DNA of 64,000 bases from assembly GCF_037055275.1 (NCBI RefSeq), contig NZ_CP146343.1:3940501-4004500 (forward strand), given 5' to 3'. The stretch comes from Pseudomonas sp. ML2-2023-3 (lineage in GTDB: Bacteria; Pseudomonadota; Gammaproteobacteria; Pseudomonadales; Pseudomonadaceae). Within the stretch, counting starts at the first letter, position 1. Each line of letters starts with the position of its first letter. Positions 26,500-38,408 of this stretch are shown piece after piece. The translations under genes and the position numbers were made by a program. The notes beneath the pieces were generated by a model, which worked only from the letters and a program-made list of their open reading frames with translations, did no database searches and was not told the origin of the DNA.

Positions 26500-27378
26500 A
26501 TGCAGATTCAATCCCACAACACGGCGGACGTGGATCAGCAACTGGTGATTGCAGGCTGGCAGGAACACTACCAACAAATGTCGGCCGGGTATTTCCAGGG
26601 CAAGGTGGTGCACCTGCAACTCAACGGCATCGAGGTGTTTGAGGAGCAGATGAACACTCGCATCGAGCAGCATTTCCATGCACCCGCCGCCTCGCTGGTG
26701 TTCAGTTTTGACACGCAAAACGGCTCGCTCTATCTGCTCAACGAAGAAACCCAGAACACCTGGATCACCCCGGAAAACTACAAGGAAGTCTCGGTCGTCA
26801 TCGGCCCCCGCTACCTCAGGCAACTGGAAAACCTGAGCAACCTCGACGGCCTGTTCCTCACGCCGCTGGTGTCCCAGCAAAGCCGCATTTTTGGCCGCTG
26901 GTTAAGCAGCACCTTGCAGCAACTGGCCGTCGATGATTCGCCGCTGCCCGACGAAAGCCTGGCCCAGCAACTGGTCGACGACTGCCTGTATATCCTCGAC
27001 TGCCCGCGCCAGACCCTCGATCACAGCCAGCAAAAACACCTGGCCCATGACCGCCGCCTGATCCAGCGCGTATTCGACCTGGTCATGACCGCCCCGCAAG
27101 AACACTTCAACGTGCTGCAACTGGCCAATGCCGCCGGGGTGTCCGTGCGCCAGTTGCAACACAGTTTCACGTCCTTTACCGGCGTCTCGCCCAGCCAGTG
27201 GCAACGTTTGCGCCGACTGAATTTTGCCCGCCGCGACTTGCTGCGCCTTTGCCCCGCCCAAACCACCGTGGCAGAAATCGCCATGCGCTGGTCGTTCTGG
27301 CACCTGGGCCGGTTCTCGGAAACCTACCGCACACTGTTCGGCGAACTGCCCAGCAGCACCCTGTTGCGCCTCCGCTAG
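26500..27378 (+). CDS. AraC-family transcriptional regulator
   Basis: A 292-residue protein with an N-terminal effector domain and a C-terminal AraC DNA-binding domain of two helix-turn-helix units (about 210-290: FNVLQLANAAGVSVRQLQHSFTSFTGVSP and TTVAEIAMRWSFWHLGRFSETYRTLFGELPS). The second unit carries the family signature. The overall layout recalls regulators of amine and aromatic amine catabolism. The ATG at 26500 follows CGAGGAAG. It is transcribed 130 bases ahead of a gamma-glutamyl ligase gene, so it probably controls the amine cluster. Confidence 0.85.
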   Translation: MQIQSHNTADVDQQLVIAGWQEHYQQMSAGYFQGKVVHLQLNGIEVFEEQMNTRIEQHFHAPAASLVFSFDTQNGSLYLLNEETQNTWITPENYKEVSVVIGPRYLRQLENLSNLDGLFLTPLVSQQSRIFGRWLSSTLQQLAVDDSPLPDESLAQQLVDDCLYILDCPRQTLDHSQQKHLAHDRRLIQRVFDLVMTAPQEHFNVLQLANAAGVSVRQLQHSFTSFTGVSPSQWQRLRRLNFARRDLLRLCPAQTTVAEIAMRWSFWHLGRFSETYRTLFGELPSSTLLRLR

Positions 27379-27508
27379 CGCACCAAAACAGGGCATGAAT
27401 TAAAACGCAAATCGGATAGAAGCCTGCCGTCCCACGATTGCACTATCACCTCGCAACACGGAACTGAGCAGCCAGGGGGCGCTCAGGCATTTCCCTGCAA
27501 GAGGCGTT

Positions 27509-29999
<2,491 letters not shown>

Positions 30000-30004
30000 T
30001 CCTG

Positions 30005-30030
30005 TGCCGGGCATCAATGGATGCCCGGCA
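30005..30030 (+). other. Intercistronic hairpin between the PotF-like and PuuB-like genes
   Basis: A perfect eleven-base-pair stem, tgccgggcatc / gatgcccggca, with a four-base loop begins just after the PotF-like stop codon. A short T-run occurs only 13 bases later, just before the next start codon, so it is more likely a processing or stabilising element than a full terminator. Confidence 0.6.
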
Positions 30031-30049
30031 ACTCAGTAGGCAGTTTTTT

Positions 30050-31348
30050 ATGACGTCCATGATGTCTTTACCGCACACCTATTACAGCGCCACGCGCAAC
30101 CAGACGCTCAACTGCCCGCCCCTTGAGGGTCATGTGCAGGCGGACGTCTGCATTATTGGCGCAGGCTTTACCGGCTTGAACACCGCCATTGAGCTGGCGG
30201 AACGTGGTCACTCGGTGATTGTGCTTGAGGCGCAGCACATCGCCTGGGGGGCCACCGGGCGCAACGGCGGCCAACTGATTCGCGGGGTGGGTCACGACCT
30301 GGACGCCCACGAAAAAACCATCGGCCGTGAAGGCGTCACGGTACTCGAACGACTGGGCCTGGACGCGGTGGATCTGGTGCGTCAGCGCGTAGAAAAACAC
30401 GGCATCGACTGTGATTTGCGCTGGGGCTTTTGCGAGTTGGCCAACACCCCGCGCCATGTTGAAAACCTTGTCGCCGAGCAGGCATCCCTGCAACGGCTGG
30501 GCTATCGGCACAAGGTCGAGCTGGTAGCGCGCGCAGACATGCACCGCGTGGTCGCGTCGGACCGCTACCTCGGCGGGTTGATCGATGAAGGCTCGGGGCA
30601 TTTGCACCCGCTCAACCTGGCCTTGGGCGAAGCCGCCGTCGCGCAACAACTGGGGGTCAGGATTTACGAAAACAGCGCCGCGACCCGTATCGGATACGGC
30701 AGTCAAGTTCGCGTGCACACGGCCAACGGCGTGGTTCATGCCAAAACCCTGGTGCTCGCGGGCAATGCCCATCTGGGTGATCTGGAGCCTGCGCTCAGCG
30801 GCAAAGTGTTGGCCGCTGGCAGCTACGTGATTGCCACTGAGCCCTTGAGCGAGGATCTGGCGCACACCCTGATCCCTGAAAACCGGGCCCTGTGCGATCA
30901 ACGTGTGGGGCTTGATTACTATCGTCTGTCGGCCGACCGGCGCTTGCTGTTTGGCGGCGCGTGTCACTACTCCGGGCGAACGCTCAAGGATATTGCGGGG
31001 TATATGCGCCCCAAAATGCTTGAAGTGTTTCCGCAGCTGGCAGGCAAAACCATCGACTTTCAGTGGAGCGGCATGATCGGCATTGGCGCCAACCGGCTGC
31101 CACAGATTGGCCGCCTGCAGGCCCATCCCAACGTGTTTTATGCCCAGGCCTATGCCGGGCATGGCATCAACACCACCCATATGGCAGCGCGGCTGGTTGC
31201 ACAGGCCATCAGCCTTGAACACAGCCAGGGTTTTGACCTGTTCTCCCGCGTACCGCACCTGACATTCCCCGGGGGCAAGCACCTGCGCTCGCCACTGTTG
31301 GCGCTGGGCATGCTCTGGTACCGACTCAAGGAAATCGCTGCCCGCTAA
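30050..31348 (+). CDS. FAD-dependent amine oxidoreductase of the DAO family (PuuB type)
   Basis: A 432-residue flavoprotein with the N-terminal FAD-binding motif (ADVCIIGAGFTGLNTAIELAERG), the GRNGGQL segment of PuuB/glycine-oxidase-type enzymes and a C-terminal AGHGINTTHMAARL segment. PuuB oxidises gamma-glutamylputrescine to the aldehyde. The order ligase, binding protein, oxidase matches a gamma-glutamyl amine route. The ATG at 30050 (MTSMMSLPHTYYS) is chosen; the upstream open frame overlaps the preceding gene. Confidence 0.88.
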   Translation: MTSMMSLPHTYYSATRNQTLNCPPLEGHVQADVCIIGAGFTGLNTAIELAERGHSVIVLEAQHIAWGATGRNGGQLIRGVGHDLDAHEKTIGREGVTVLERLGLDAVDLVRQRVEKHGIDCDLRWGFCELANTPRHVENLVAEQASLQRLGYRHKVELVARADMHRVVASDRYLGGLIDEGSGHLHPLNLALGEAAVAQQLGVRIYENSAATRIGYGSQVRVHTANGVVHAKTLVLAGNAHLGDLEPALSGKVLAAGSYVIATEPLSEDLAHTLIPENRALCDQRVGLDYYRLSADRRLLFGGACHYSGRTLKDIAGYMRPKMLEVFPQLAGKTIDFQWSGMIGIGANRLPQIGRLQAHPNVFYAQAYAGHGINTTHMAARLVAQAISLEHSQGFDLFSRVPHLTFPGGKHLRSPLLALGMLWYRLKEIAAR

Positions 31349-31395
31349 TACGAGATGCAGCACTGTGGTCATGCAGATACACCGCGCCGCGAGTA

Positions 31396-31452
31396 TCGCG
31401 AGCAAGCCCGCTCCCACAGGAATTGGGGCTGTGGGAGCGGGCTTGCTCGCGA
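31396..31452. repeat. Inverted pair of REP elements between the PuuB-like and amidohydrolase genes
   Basis: Two perfect opposite copies of the REP core (tcgcgagcaagcccgctcccacag type) at 31396-31419 and 31429-31452 are separated by nine bases. Transcribed RNA would form a very stable stem. It is the same REP type as at 7974-8062. Confidence 0.9.
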
Positions 31453-31524
31453 GGCAGGCGCCGCGGTTTATCCGTTATTTCCAACACTTTGAAACAAGCC
31501 AACAACAATAAAAAGGACGTTCAC

Positions 31525-33267
31525 ATGAAGCGTTTTACCCCGTGTGTGCTTGCAGCATTGTTTACCCTGCCCTCGCTGCAGGCCATGGCCGCTGCCGACC
31601 TGGTCTTCACCAACGGCAAAGTGTTTACCGGCGTGCCCGGCCAGGCGCTGGTAAACGCCGTGGCCGTCGAAAACGGCAAGATCATGAAAGTGGGCAGCGA
31701 TGACGAGGTCAACGCCTTGGTCGATGCCAAAACCCGGCGCATTGACCTGGCAGGCAAGGTACTGATGCCCGGCATGATCGACACCCATAGCCATCCGGTA
31801 CTCGCCGGTTTGGCCAGCCTGGGGGCGAACCTGCTGGATGAAGAAAAACCCCTGCCCGAACTCGAACAATGGATCATCGAGCAGGAGCAGGCAGGCAATA
31901 CCGGGGACGGCGCCATCGTCAATATTGCGGGCGTCAGTTCGGCCTATTGGGAACAAAGCAGCGAGTTGGGCAAGCGTTTCAATCAGGGCCGCTGGGCTGA
32001 CAAACCGCTGGTATTGAACGGCATCGACGGGCATACCGGCTGGGCCAACAACGCCATGCTCAAGCACGCCAACATTGATGCCGCCTTTATAAAGAACCTG
32101 CCGAGCAAAGAGCGCGGTTATATCGGTCACGGGGCAGACTTCACCCCGACCGGTTTTGTTGCCGAGTCCATGTGGGATCAGGTACGCGGCCAGGTCCCGC
32201 CGCCAAGCGCGCAGGTGATGCTCAAGGCTGCCCGTGAAGCCGTAAGAATAAATAACCAGTATGGGGTTACGGGCTGGATGGACGCGGCCTCGAACGCAGG
32301 GCATTCCGACTCGCTGTTTGATTTCACCGCCACTGAACAGAGCGTGGGCGTATTACCGCTGTATCGTCAATTGGCAGAGAACGGAGAGCTTTCTGCCCAC
32401 GTCGCGGCTCTGATGCTGACCAATTCCAAAAGCAAACCCGCCGACCTTGAAGTGCTGGCCACGGTGATGAAACAGTTCGAAGGCGTACCCAACCTGACCT
32501 TCCCCGGCATCAAGGTGTTTGCCGACGGTGTTCTGGAATACCCGGGGCAAACGGCGGCAGTCATCGTGCCGTACAAGAACAATAATAAAAACGGCGAACT
32601 GCTGATTGACCCTGCGCACTTTGGCGAGCTGGTGGTGGCCGCCGAAAAGCGCGGCTGGATCGTACACATGCATGCGGTCGGCGACCGTGCGGTGCGTGAG
32701 TCCCTGAACGGTTTTGAATATGCGCGCACGCAGAGCCCCGCATCGGTGACCCACAGCATCAGCCACTTGCAACTGGTCAACCCCAAGGAGTTCCCGCGGT
32801 TTGCGCAACTGGGGGTAGTGGCATCCATGCAACTGCTGTGGGCGACGGAAGAAAGCTACACCGTCGACCTGGTGAAGCCTTACATCAGTGCATTTGCCTA
32901 TGGCTATCAGTACCCGGCCAAATCCCTGAAAGATGCCGGGGCCATGATCGCCGGCGCCAGCGACTGGCCGGTTTCCAGCCCGAACCCGTGGAACGCCATC
33001 GCCCAGGCAGCCACCCGCAAAGGCCCTCTGGGTGTGCTCAATGCCAAGGAAAGCCTTGATCGCCAGAGCATGTTTTATGCCTACACCAGCAATGCCGCCA
33101 AAACCCTGGGCCTGGATGCCCAAATCGGCTCTCTGGTACCCGGCAAGCAGGCTGACCTGATCATCCTCGACCGTGATGTGTTCAGCGTCGATGACGAGGC
33201 CCTTTCGGACACCAAAGTCCTGAAGACCTTCTTCGCCGGTAAGCAGGTGTACGCACCTGACGCCTGA
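31525..33267 (+). CDS. Exported metal-dependent amidohydrolase (YtcJ-like, Amidohydro_3)
   Basis: A 580-residue amidohydrolase with a signal peptide (cleavage near QAMAA). The beta-barrel metal site is represented by GMIDTHSHP (HxH), HMHAVGDRA, a later histidine in THSISHLQL and the Asp of GASDWPV. YtcJ-type enzymes hydrolyse N-acyl or imide bonds of varied substrates; the substrate here is unknown. The export signal is noteworthy because its neighbours suggest it could free an amine or amino acid in the periplasm before uptake. The ATG at 31525 follows AAAAGGACG. Confidence 0.82.
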   Translation: MKRFTPCVLAALFTLPSLQAMAAADLVFTNGKVFTGVPGQALVNAVAVENGKIMKVGSDDEVNALVDAKTRRIDLAGKVLMPGMIDTHSHPVLAGLASLGANLLDEEKPLPELEQWIIEQEQAGNTGDGAIVNIAGVSSAYWEQSSELGKRFNQGRWADKPLVLNGIDGHTGWANNAMLKHANIDAAFIKNLPSKERGYIGHGADFTPTGFVAESMWDQVRGQVPPPSAQVMLKAAREAVRINNQYGVTGWMDAASNAGHSDSLFDFTATEQSVGVLPLYRQLAENGELSAHVAALMLTNSKSKPADLEVLATVMKQFEGVPNLTFPGIKVFADGVLEYPGQTAAVIVPYKNNNKNGELLIDPAHFGELVVAAEKRGWIVHMHAVGDRAVRESLNGFEYARTQSPASVTHSISHLQLVNPKEFPRFAQLGVVASMQLLWATEESYTVDLVKPYISAFAYGYQYPAKSLKDAGAMIAGASDWPVSSPNPWNAIAQAATRKGPLGVLNAKESLDRQSMFYAYTSNAAKTLGLDAQIGSLVPGKQADLIILDRDVFSVDDEALSDTKVLKTFFAGKQVYAPDA

Positions 33268-33313
33268 TTGACCCGCATGGCCCATGGCGCCTTATAAAAA
33301 CAAGAGAATCGAT

Positions 33314-34090
33314 ATGAATGCATTGTCTGTCTGCATGCTCACGGGCCTGGCCCTGGCCCCCTTGCTCAGCGCCCGGGCGCTGGAGCTCAACGATGATTTC
33401 CAATTGGCGATCACCCCCACACTGATCAGCGACTACCGGGCCAACGGCCTGTCGCAAACCCTGGGCGACCCCGCCGCCCAGCTGGCGATCACCCTCAACC
33501 ATGTCAGCGGTCTGTATGCTGGCCTGTGGACCTCCAATGTCGACTTTGGCCATGACTCCAAAGCCCGACAGGAGATCGAATACTTCGCCGGTTACTTCTG
33601 GCAAATCAACGACAACATCAGCCTGGACACTTTCTACACCCGCTACGAGTTCCCCCGTGAAAGCGGGTACAATCAGAGCGATATTCAGACCACCCTCGAC
33701 CTGTACGGCGTGTTGCTCGGGGGCAAGTACGTCAACAACATGAAAGGCCCGGACTACGAGGATGACAACGGCGAGTTCCACGAGGGCAAAAAAGACGAGG
33801 ATTTATCCACGGTCTTTATCGGCTATCACACCGTGCTGCCCGCCGAGATCGGCTTGGCCCTGCGCTATGAATACGTCGACTACAAGGACGACGTATTTTT
33901 CAGCAACAGCGGCAAAGGACGGGGTGATTACTACGACTGGGAGGTCAAGCTCAGCCGCCAGCTGATCGGTATTGACTGGGCGCTGAGCTATATCGATACC
34001 GACCTGTCGAAGGCCGAGTGCACCAGCTTCACCGACTATGACGATGTGTGCGGTGCAACGCTGGTGGCCAGCGCCAGCAAAACCTTCTGA
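33314..34090 (+). CDS. TorF-family putative outer-membrane porin
   Basis: A 258-residue protein with signal peptide (cleavage after SARA) and a beta-rich body of alternating polar and aromatic strands, ending SASKTF. The segment DYRANGLSQTLGDPAAQLAITLNHVSGLYAGLWTSNVDF is typical of the TorF/Gcw_chp family of outer-membrane proteins with unknown ligand. The gene follows the exported amidohydrolase by 46 bases and is probably in the same transcript. A role in substrate passage is inferred only from this pairing. Confidence 0.8.
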   Translation: MNALSVCMLTGLALAPLLSARALELNDDFQLAITPTLISDYRANGLSQTLGDPAAQLAITLNHVSGLYAGLWTSNVDFGHDSKARQEIEYFAGYFWQINDNISLDTFYTRYEFPRESGYNQSDIQTTLDLYGVLLGGKYVNNMKGPDYEDDNGEFHEGKKDEDLSTVFIGYHTVLPAEIGLALRYEYVDYKDDVFFSNSGKGRGDYYDWEVKLSRQLIGIDWALSYIDTDLSKAECTSFTDYDDVCGATLVASASKTF

Positions 34091-34178
34091 TTAAACCTGC
34101 GATCAGGCGTCACCCATTATCCTGTGATCCATTACCATGAGCCTCGCCAAGACGTCGTTACGTAGCCTGGAGTGCTCA

Positions 34179-35081
34179 GTGGAAATCAAACACCTGCGAT
34201 CATTTGTGACCCTGGCGGAGGAGCTGCACTTCGGCCGCGCTGCACAACGGTTATCCATCGTGCAACCGGCCCTGAGCATGCAGATAAAGATGCTCGAAGA
34301 AGAGCTGGGGGTACGCCTGTTCGAGCGTAACCGGCACTCGGTTACGCTGACAGAAGTGGGCACCCTCTTCCTGCCCGAAGCCCGGGCCACGCTGTATCAG
34401 TCTGCCCATGCGGCGGATGTGGCCAGGGCTTGCGGGCGCGGAGAAATCGGGCGCGTACGCTTGGGGTTTGTGTCATCGGTCCTGCCTGAGCTGCTGCCCT
34501 CACTGATCCGCTCGTTGCATGCACGATTCCCGCGTATTGAACTGGAACTCAAGGACATGCCCGGCCCGGATCAGGCGGTGGCACTCAAGAACGGCCAGCT
34601 CGATTTCGGCCTGATGCGCTTGCCAGCCGCCATCCCCGGTATCCAGACCCGCGAAGTGCTGCAGGAAACCTTTATTGTTGCCCTGCCCGGCGATCACCCG
34701 CTGGTTGCCTGCGACACCCTGCACCCGACGGACCTCGACCAACTGCCCGTGTTTATCCTGGCCAGACGTTACGCCCCCGGCTTTTACGATGAGCTGATGC
34801 AAGCGGTCACACGCCAGGGCGGGCAGTTGCAAATTGCGGCGGAGCTGGGCGAGTTCACCACCATGCTCGCGCTGGTGTCGGCCGGGCTGGGCGTTGGCTT
34901 GCTGCCCGCCAATGCCGGACGCGCATTACCCGCCAACGTCATTTCCAGGCCCCTGGAGCTGGGAAGCTACCGTGCAACCACAGGGCTGGCATGGACGGAT
35001 CTGAACAGCGCCGTCAAAAGCACCGTGTTCAACTTGATGAGCGAGTTACTGCCGTTTGGGCAACAAGCGCTCAAGGAGTGA
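34179..35081 (+). CDS. LysR-family transcriptional regulator
   Basis: A 300-residue LysR protein. Residues 1-60 hold the helix-turn-helix (VEIKHLRSFVTLAEELHFGRAAQRL, then VQPALSMQIKMLEEELGVRLFER); the rest is a two-lobed effector domain. The GTG at 34179 gives the standard family start. An in-frame ATG at 34137 would add 14 residues. LysR genes usually regulate a divergent neighbour, but here all near genes are co-directional; the target is unknown. Confidence 0.85.
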   Translation: MEIKHLRSFVTLAEELHFGRAAQRLSIVQPALSMQIKMLEEELGVRLFERNRHSVTLTEVGTLFLPEARATLYQSAHAADVARACGRGEIGRVRLGFVSSVLPELLPSLIRSLHARFPRIELELKDMPGPDQAVALKNGQLDFGLMRLPAAIPGIQTREVLQETFIVALPGDHPLVACDTLHPTDLDQLPVFILARRYAPGFYDELMQAVTRQGGQLQIAAELGEFTTMLALVSAGLGVGLLPANAGRALPANVISRPLELGSYRATTGLAWTDLNSAVKSTVFNLMSELLPFGQQALKE

Positions 35082-35131
35082 TGCGCGGGCACGTTGCCCT
35101 GCCCCACGACTTTTGTGCGCCGCACCCAAAA

Positions 35132-35150
35132 GTTAATGATAAACATTCCC
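35132..35150. promoter_or_regulatory. Fur box upstream of the siderophore receptor gene
   Basis: The sequence gttaatgataaacattccc agrees with the 19-base Fur consensus GATAATGATAATCATTATC at 15 of 19 positions by eye. It lies about 150 bases before the TonB receptor start, so iron repression is expected. No sigma/anti-sigma pair is next to the receptor. Confidence 0.7.
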
Positions 35151-35297
35151 GCCAGCTGATACGATTCAGCCCTACTGACGAGTCTGAAACGCCCGTAATA
35201 GACGTTTCACCCGGAGTACCTGGAACCTTGTCCAGCGTGTGTCCGGTGCTCGACAGCGAATTCAGTTATCTGCCGTCAATGGTGTGGAGTGTTACGG

Positions 35298-37448
35298 ATG
35301 TTGCAAAGGAAGCATGGATTCAAACGGGCAGGCATTGTGCCGCTGGGTGTGTGTACCAGCCTGGTGATCAGTTGCACAGTGCTGGCGAGCGAAGTCGCCC
35401 CCCTGCAACTGCCCAGTACTCAGGTCGACGGTGTGCAATCCAGCGCAGACGACACGGACTACCGTGCAGGCTACAGCTCGACGGCAGACAAGACTGAAAC
35501 GGCCTTCCTGCAGCAATCACAGACCGTGGACACGGTGACCCCGCAACAGCTCAAGGATCAAGCGCCTCAAACCCTCGAAGACGTGATCAAGTTTATGCCG
35601 GGGGTCGTGGTCAGTAATAATTTCGGTGGCACGCAGGACAGTTTCATCAAGCGCGGTTTCGGCAACTCCGACGATGGCGGCGTGCTGCGCGACGGGGTGC
35701 GCATGCCCATTGGGCGCAATTTCCAGCGCGTCACCACCGAGCGCGTCGAGATGCTCAAGGGCCCGGCGTCATTGCTCTACGGCATGCAGGAACCGGGCGG
35801 CGTGATCAACGTGATCACCAAAAAGCCGCAATACCAGTGGAACAGCACACTGGGCGGCACCCTGAGCGATCAGGGCGGTGGCGATGGCTGGTTCGATGTG
35901 ACCGGGCCGCTGGGTGATACCGGGTTTGCATTTCGACTGATCGGGCAAAACCGGGACGAAAATTACTGGCGCAACTTTGGCCAGAACACGTCCAGGCTGG
36001 TCGCGCCCTCACTCGCCTACGAGTCTGACGATCTGTCATTTCTCGCCGCCTATGAATACAACGACTACAGCAACACCCTGGACCGGGGCGCCGTGTTTTA
36101 CAACGGCCATCACGTGGGCAGCCGCGACAAGCGTCTGGATGAAAAATGGACCCGTGCCCAAGGCCAGCGCCAGTCGTTCAACACCACCACCGAGTACCGT
36201 CTGGATCCCGCTTCACGGGTACGCCTGACAACGGGCTGGGTGTATGACCACTACAACGATTACCAGGCCGACCCCAGCGAATATCGCCCCGCCACTGGCG
36301 AACTGACCCGGCGTTTTCGGCGCAATGTGGGCGCCAACCGGGAGAACGCTTACCTGTCCCTGGACTGGATCGGCAGCAGGACCTGGTACGGTATCGACCA
36401 TGACCTGGTCACGGGTGTCGACTATGAAACACGTCGCGAAGCCAACGGGGATTTCCTGCAGAGTCGAAACGTCGGCGGCTTCTACCCGGCCGACCCGCAG
36501 TATGGCTTGCTGCCCCCGACAGGCACCGTCAACCCGTCGAACACCAACGGCAAAAACCATATCAAGGGCCAGTCGCTGTACGTCAAAGACACGGTTCACC
36601 TGGGGGAAAAATGGATTCTGGCGCCGGGCCTGCGCTATCAGCACTACTCGATAGACTCGGGCGCGGGCCTGGACTTCAAGCAAACCACCGACGAGGGCGA
36701 GTCCAGGCTCCTGCCCTTTCTGGGGCTGGTGTATCAGATGCGCGATGACCTCTCTGTCTATGCCAACTACAGCCAGTCGTTCGCACCCAATGAGATGGAA
36801 TCAGGCACCACCTTCGAAGGCACTTACAAGGCGGAGACCGGGCGCCAGTACGAGGTGGGGCTCAAGTATGACAACTGTGACTGGACCAGCCAGCTGGCGC
36901 TGTACGACATCCTGAAAAAGAACGTGCAGCAGAACACCGGCGAGCTGGACGAATTCGGCAACATGGTGCAGCGCCTGGCGGGTGAAGTGCAGTCCCGTGG
37001 CCTGGAATGGAGCATGACCGGACGCCTGAGCGCGCAGTGGAGCGTGATAGCCAACTACGCCTACACCGATGCCCGGATCAAGAAGGACACCGAGCAAACC
37101 GAAGGCAATCGCCTGTTCAACGTGGCACGTCATGTAGGCGGTGCCTACCTCACCTACGAAGTCCCGGCCGATATTTTCTCGGGACGTTTGCGTCTGGGCT
37201 CCGGTGCTCGCTATGTGGGCAAGCGCGCGGGCGATATCAGCAACTCTTTCGAGCTGCCTGACTACACCACGGTAGACGCTTTCGTGTCCTGGAAATCCAG
37301 CCATCTGCTGGGCAAGGAAACCTCGCTGCAACTCAATGCCGGCAACCTGACCGATCGCAGCTACTTCGTGGCGTCGGGTGGCAACACCCGGCGAGTCAGC
37401 TGGGGAGAAGGACGCACACTGCGCCTGACCGGGGAAGTCAGCTTCTGA
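35298..37448 (+). CDS. TonB-dependent siderophore receptor
   Basis: A 716-residue outer-membrane receptor: signal peptide at 1-30, plug domain at about 60-175 (TVTPQQLKDQAPQTLEDVIKFMPGV, IKRGFGNSD, VEMLKGPASLLYGMQEPGGVINVITKKP) and a 22-strand type barrel ending LRLTGEVSF. There is no N-terminal signalling (STN) domain, so it probably does not control a sigma factor. The ligand is unknown; family members take up ferric hydroxamate or catecholate siderophores. The ATG at 35298 follows GGAGTGTTACGG. Confidence 0.9.
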   Translation: MLQRKHGFKRAGIVPLGVCTSLVISCTVLASEVAPLQLPSTQVDGVQSSADDTDYRAGYSSTADKTETAFLQQSQTVDTVTPQQLKDQAPQTLEDVIKFMPGVVVSNNFGGTQDSFIKRGFGNSDDGGVLRDGVRMPIGRNFQRVTTERVEMLKGPASLLYGMQEPGGVINVITKKPQYQWNSTLGGTLSDQGGGDGWFDVTGPLGDTGFAFRLIGQNRDENYWRNFGQNTSRLVAPSLAYESDDLSFLAAYEYNDYSNTLDRGAVFYNGHHVGSRDKRLDEKWTRAQGQRQSFNTTTEYRLDPASRVRLTTGWVYDHYNDYQADPSEYRPATGELTRRFRRNVGANRENAYLSLDWIGSRTWYGIDHDLVTGVDYETRREANGDFLQSRNVGGFYPADPQYGLLPPTGTVNPSNTNGKNHIKGQSLYVKDTVHLGEKWILAPGLRYQHYSIDSGAGLDFKQTTDEGESRLLPFLGLVYQMRDDLSVYANYSQSFAPNEMESGTTFEGTYKAETGRQYEVGLKYDNCDWTSQLALYDILKKNVQQNTGELDEFGNMVQRLAGEVQSRGLEWSMTGRLSAQWSVIANYAYTDARIKKDTEQTEGNRLFNVARHVGGAYLTYEVPADIFSGRLRLGSGARYVGKRAGDISNSFELPDYTTVDAFVSWKSSHLLGKETSLQLNAGNLTDRSYFVASGGNTRRVSWGEGRTLRLTGEVSF

Positions 37449-37458
37449 TCAGACGTGC

Positions 37459-37487
37459 GGGCGCCATGAAGCTTGAGCATGGCGCCC
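37459..37487 (+). terminator. Hairpin after the TonB receptor gene
   Basis: gggcgccatg / catggcgccc forms a ten-base-pair stem with a nine-base loop, starting eleven bases after the receptor stop codon. No T-run follows, so termination by this hairpin alone is uncertain. Confidence 0.45.
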
Positions 37488-37686
37488 ATGAGTTGACCGG
37501 CTCCCCAGCTTGTACGGGGAACTTCTGCTACTTAGATCCGGCGTTAGCGCAATGAGTGCTTGATGCAGCCCTGCCTGAGTTTCACAATTCGAGATTACGC
37601 CCTGAAGTGAGCCGGGCGCTGAGCTTTTCAGCTGTTACAAAACCGTCCATGGCAATGGATAGAACTGACCAAAAAGGACTTTACGG

Positions 37687-37941
37687 ATGTCATTTTCACT
37701 GGAAGAAAGAACCGCCTTGTTAGCGCTCAAGGGCGTTGGACCCACCGTCATCACGCGACTTGAACAAATGGGCATCGGGTCCCTGACTGAACTCAGCAAG
37801 GCGAGTGTGTGTGACATTCTGGCCCAGGCATCTGCAGCAACAGGATCGACTTGCTGGAAAAACAGCCCTCAGGCCCGGGCTGCCATTACTGCGGCTTTCG
37901 AGCTCGCCAGAGCCTCGACAGGGCCTGAAGCAACCCGGTAG
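37687..37941 (+). CDS. Small helix-hairpin-helix protein
   Basis: An 84-residue protein. The N-terminal half has a helix-hairpin-helix pattern (LLALKGVGPTVITRLEQMGIGSLTELSKAS), as found in non-specific DNA-binding proteins and in small proteins once listed as pathogenicity-locus related. The C-terminal half is helical, with WKNSPQARAAITAAFELAR. It appears to be monocistronic. Function unknown; DNA binding is likely from the fold. Confidence 0.7.
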   Translation: MSFSLEERTALLALKGVGPTVITRLEQMGIGSLTELSKASVCDILAQASAATGSTCWKNSPQARAAITAAFELARASTGPEATR

Positions 37942-38062
37942 ATACCTTCGGATACCGCCCTGTTGAGCTGCCCGGGCGCCGCGAATCACCCAAGGGCGTG
38001 CTGGCGCCAGGGCTCTGAACTTTTTAAACAAGGGCCCGGTCAGACTTCAATCAATACTGTGT

Positions 38063-38335
38063 GTGAACATCTGCGTGCTTGACCTTACCGATAGCAATCG
38101 AACGTTTTTGAAAAAAATATACTCACTCTCCACCGACCTGAGCGACAGGGAGGTCTTGGTGGGACTCACCCATGAAGAGTCAGAGCGCTACCTGGCCCTG
38201 AGCGATCCAGTGAGAAACGCCACGCCTGAGGAAATGCAAGAACACTCAGCGTTAAAGGAGAGACACATCCTGACTCGCGTGCAGGTTCTGGAGGCGGAGT
38301 TGTGTCTTCGAACCGAGAACCCTTCTGTACACTGA
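38063..38335 (+). CDS. Small protein of unknown function
   Basis: A 90-residue acidic helical protein with a GTG start (38063). The body contains VGLTHEESERYLALSD and an ERHILTRVQVLEAELCLRTE helix. No signal peptide or membrane segment is seen. I do not recognise the family, though it reads like a real Pseudomonas gene in codon use. It is followed after about 70 bases by another small helical gene on the same strand. Confidence 0.5.
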   Translation: MNICVLDLTDSNRTFLKKIYSLSTDLSDREVLVGLTHEESERYLALSDPVRNATPEEMQEHSALKERHILTRVQVLEAELCLRTENPSVH

Positions 38336-38408
38336 GAGACTAACTTCGGTGGAGTCGGTCATAACCCGGCAGAATGACCTGCCGTAAGACAGATTCTCAG
38401 GAGAGCTC

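Noticed and set aside
34991..35497. 168-codon open frame overlapping the LysR end and receptor start
   Set aside because: It spans the intergenic control region including the Fur box, has no ribosome-binding site, and overlaps two supported genes.
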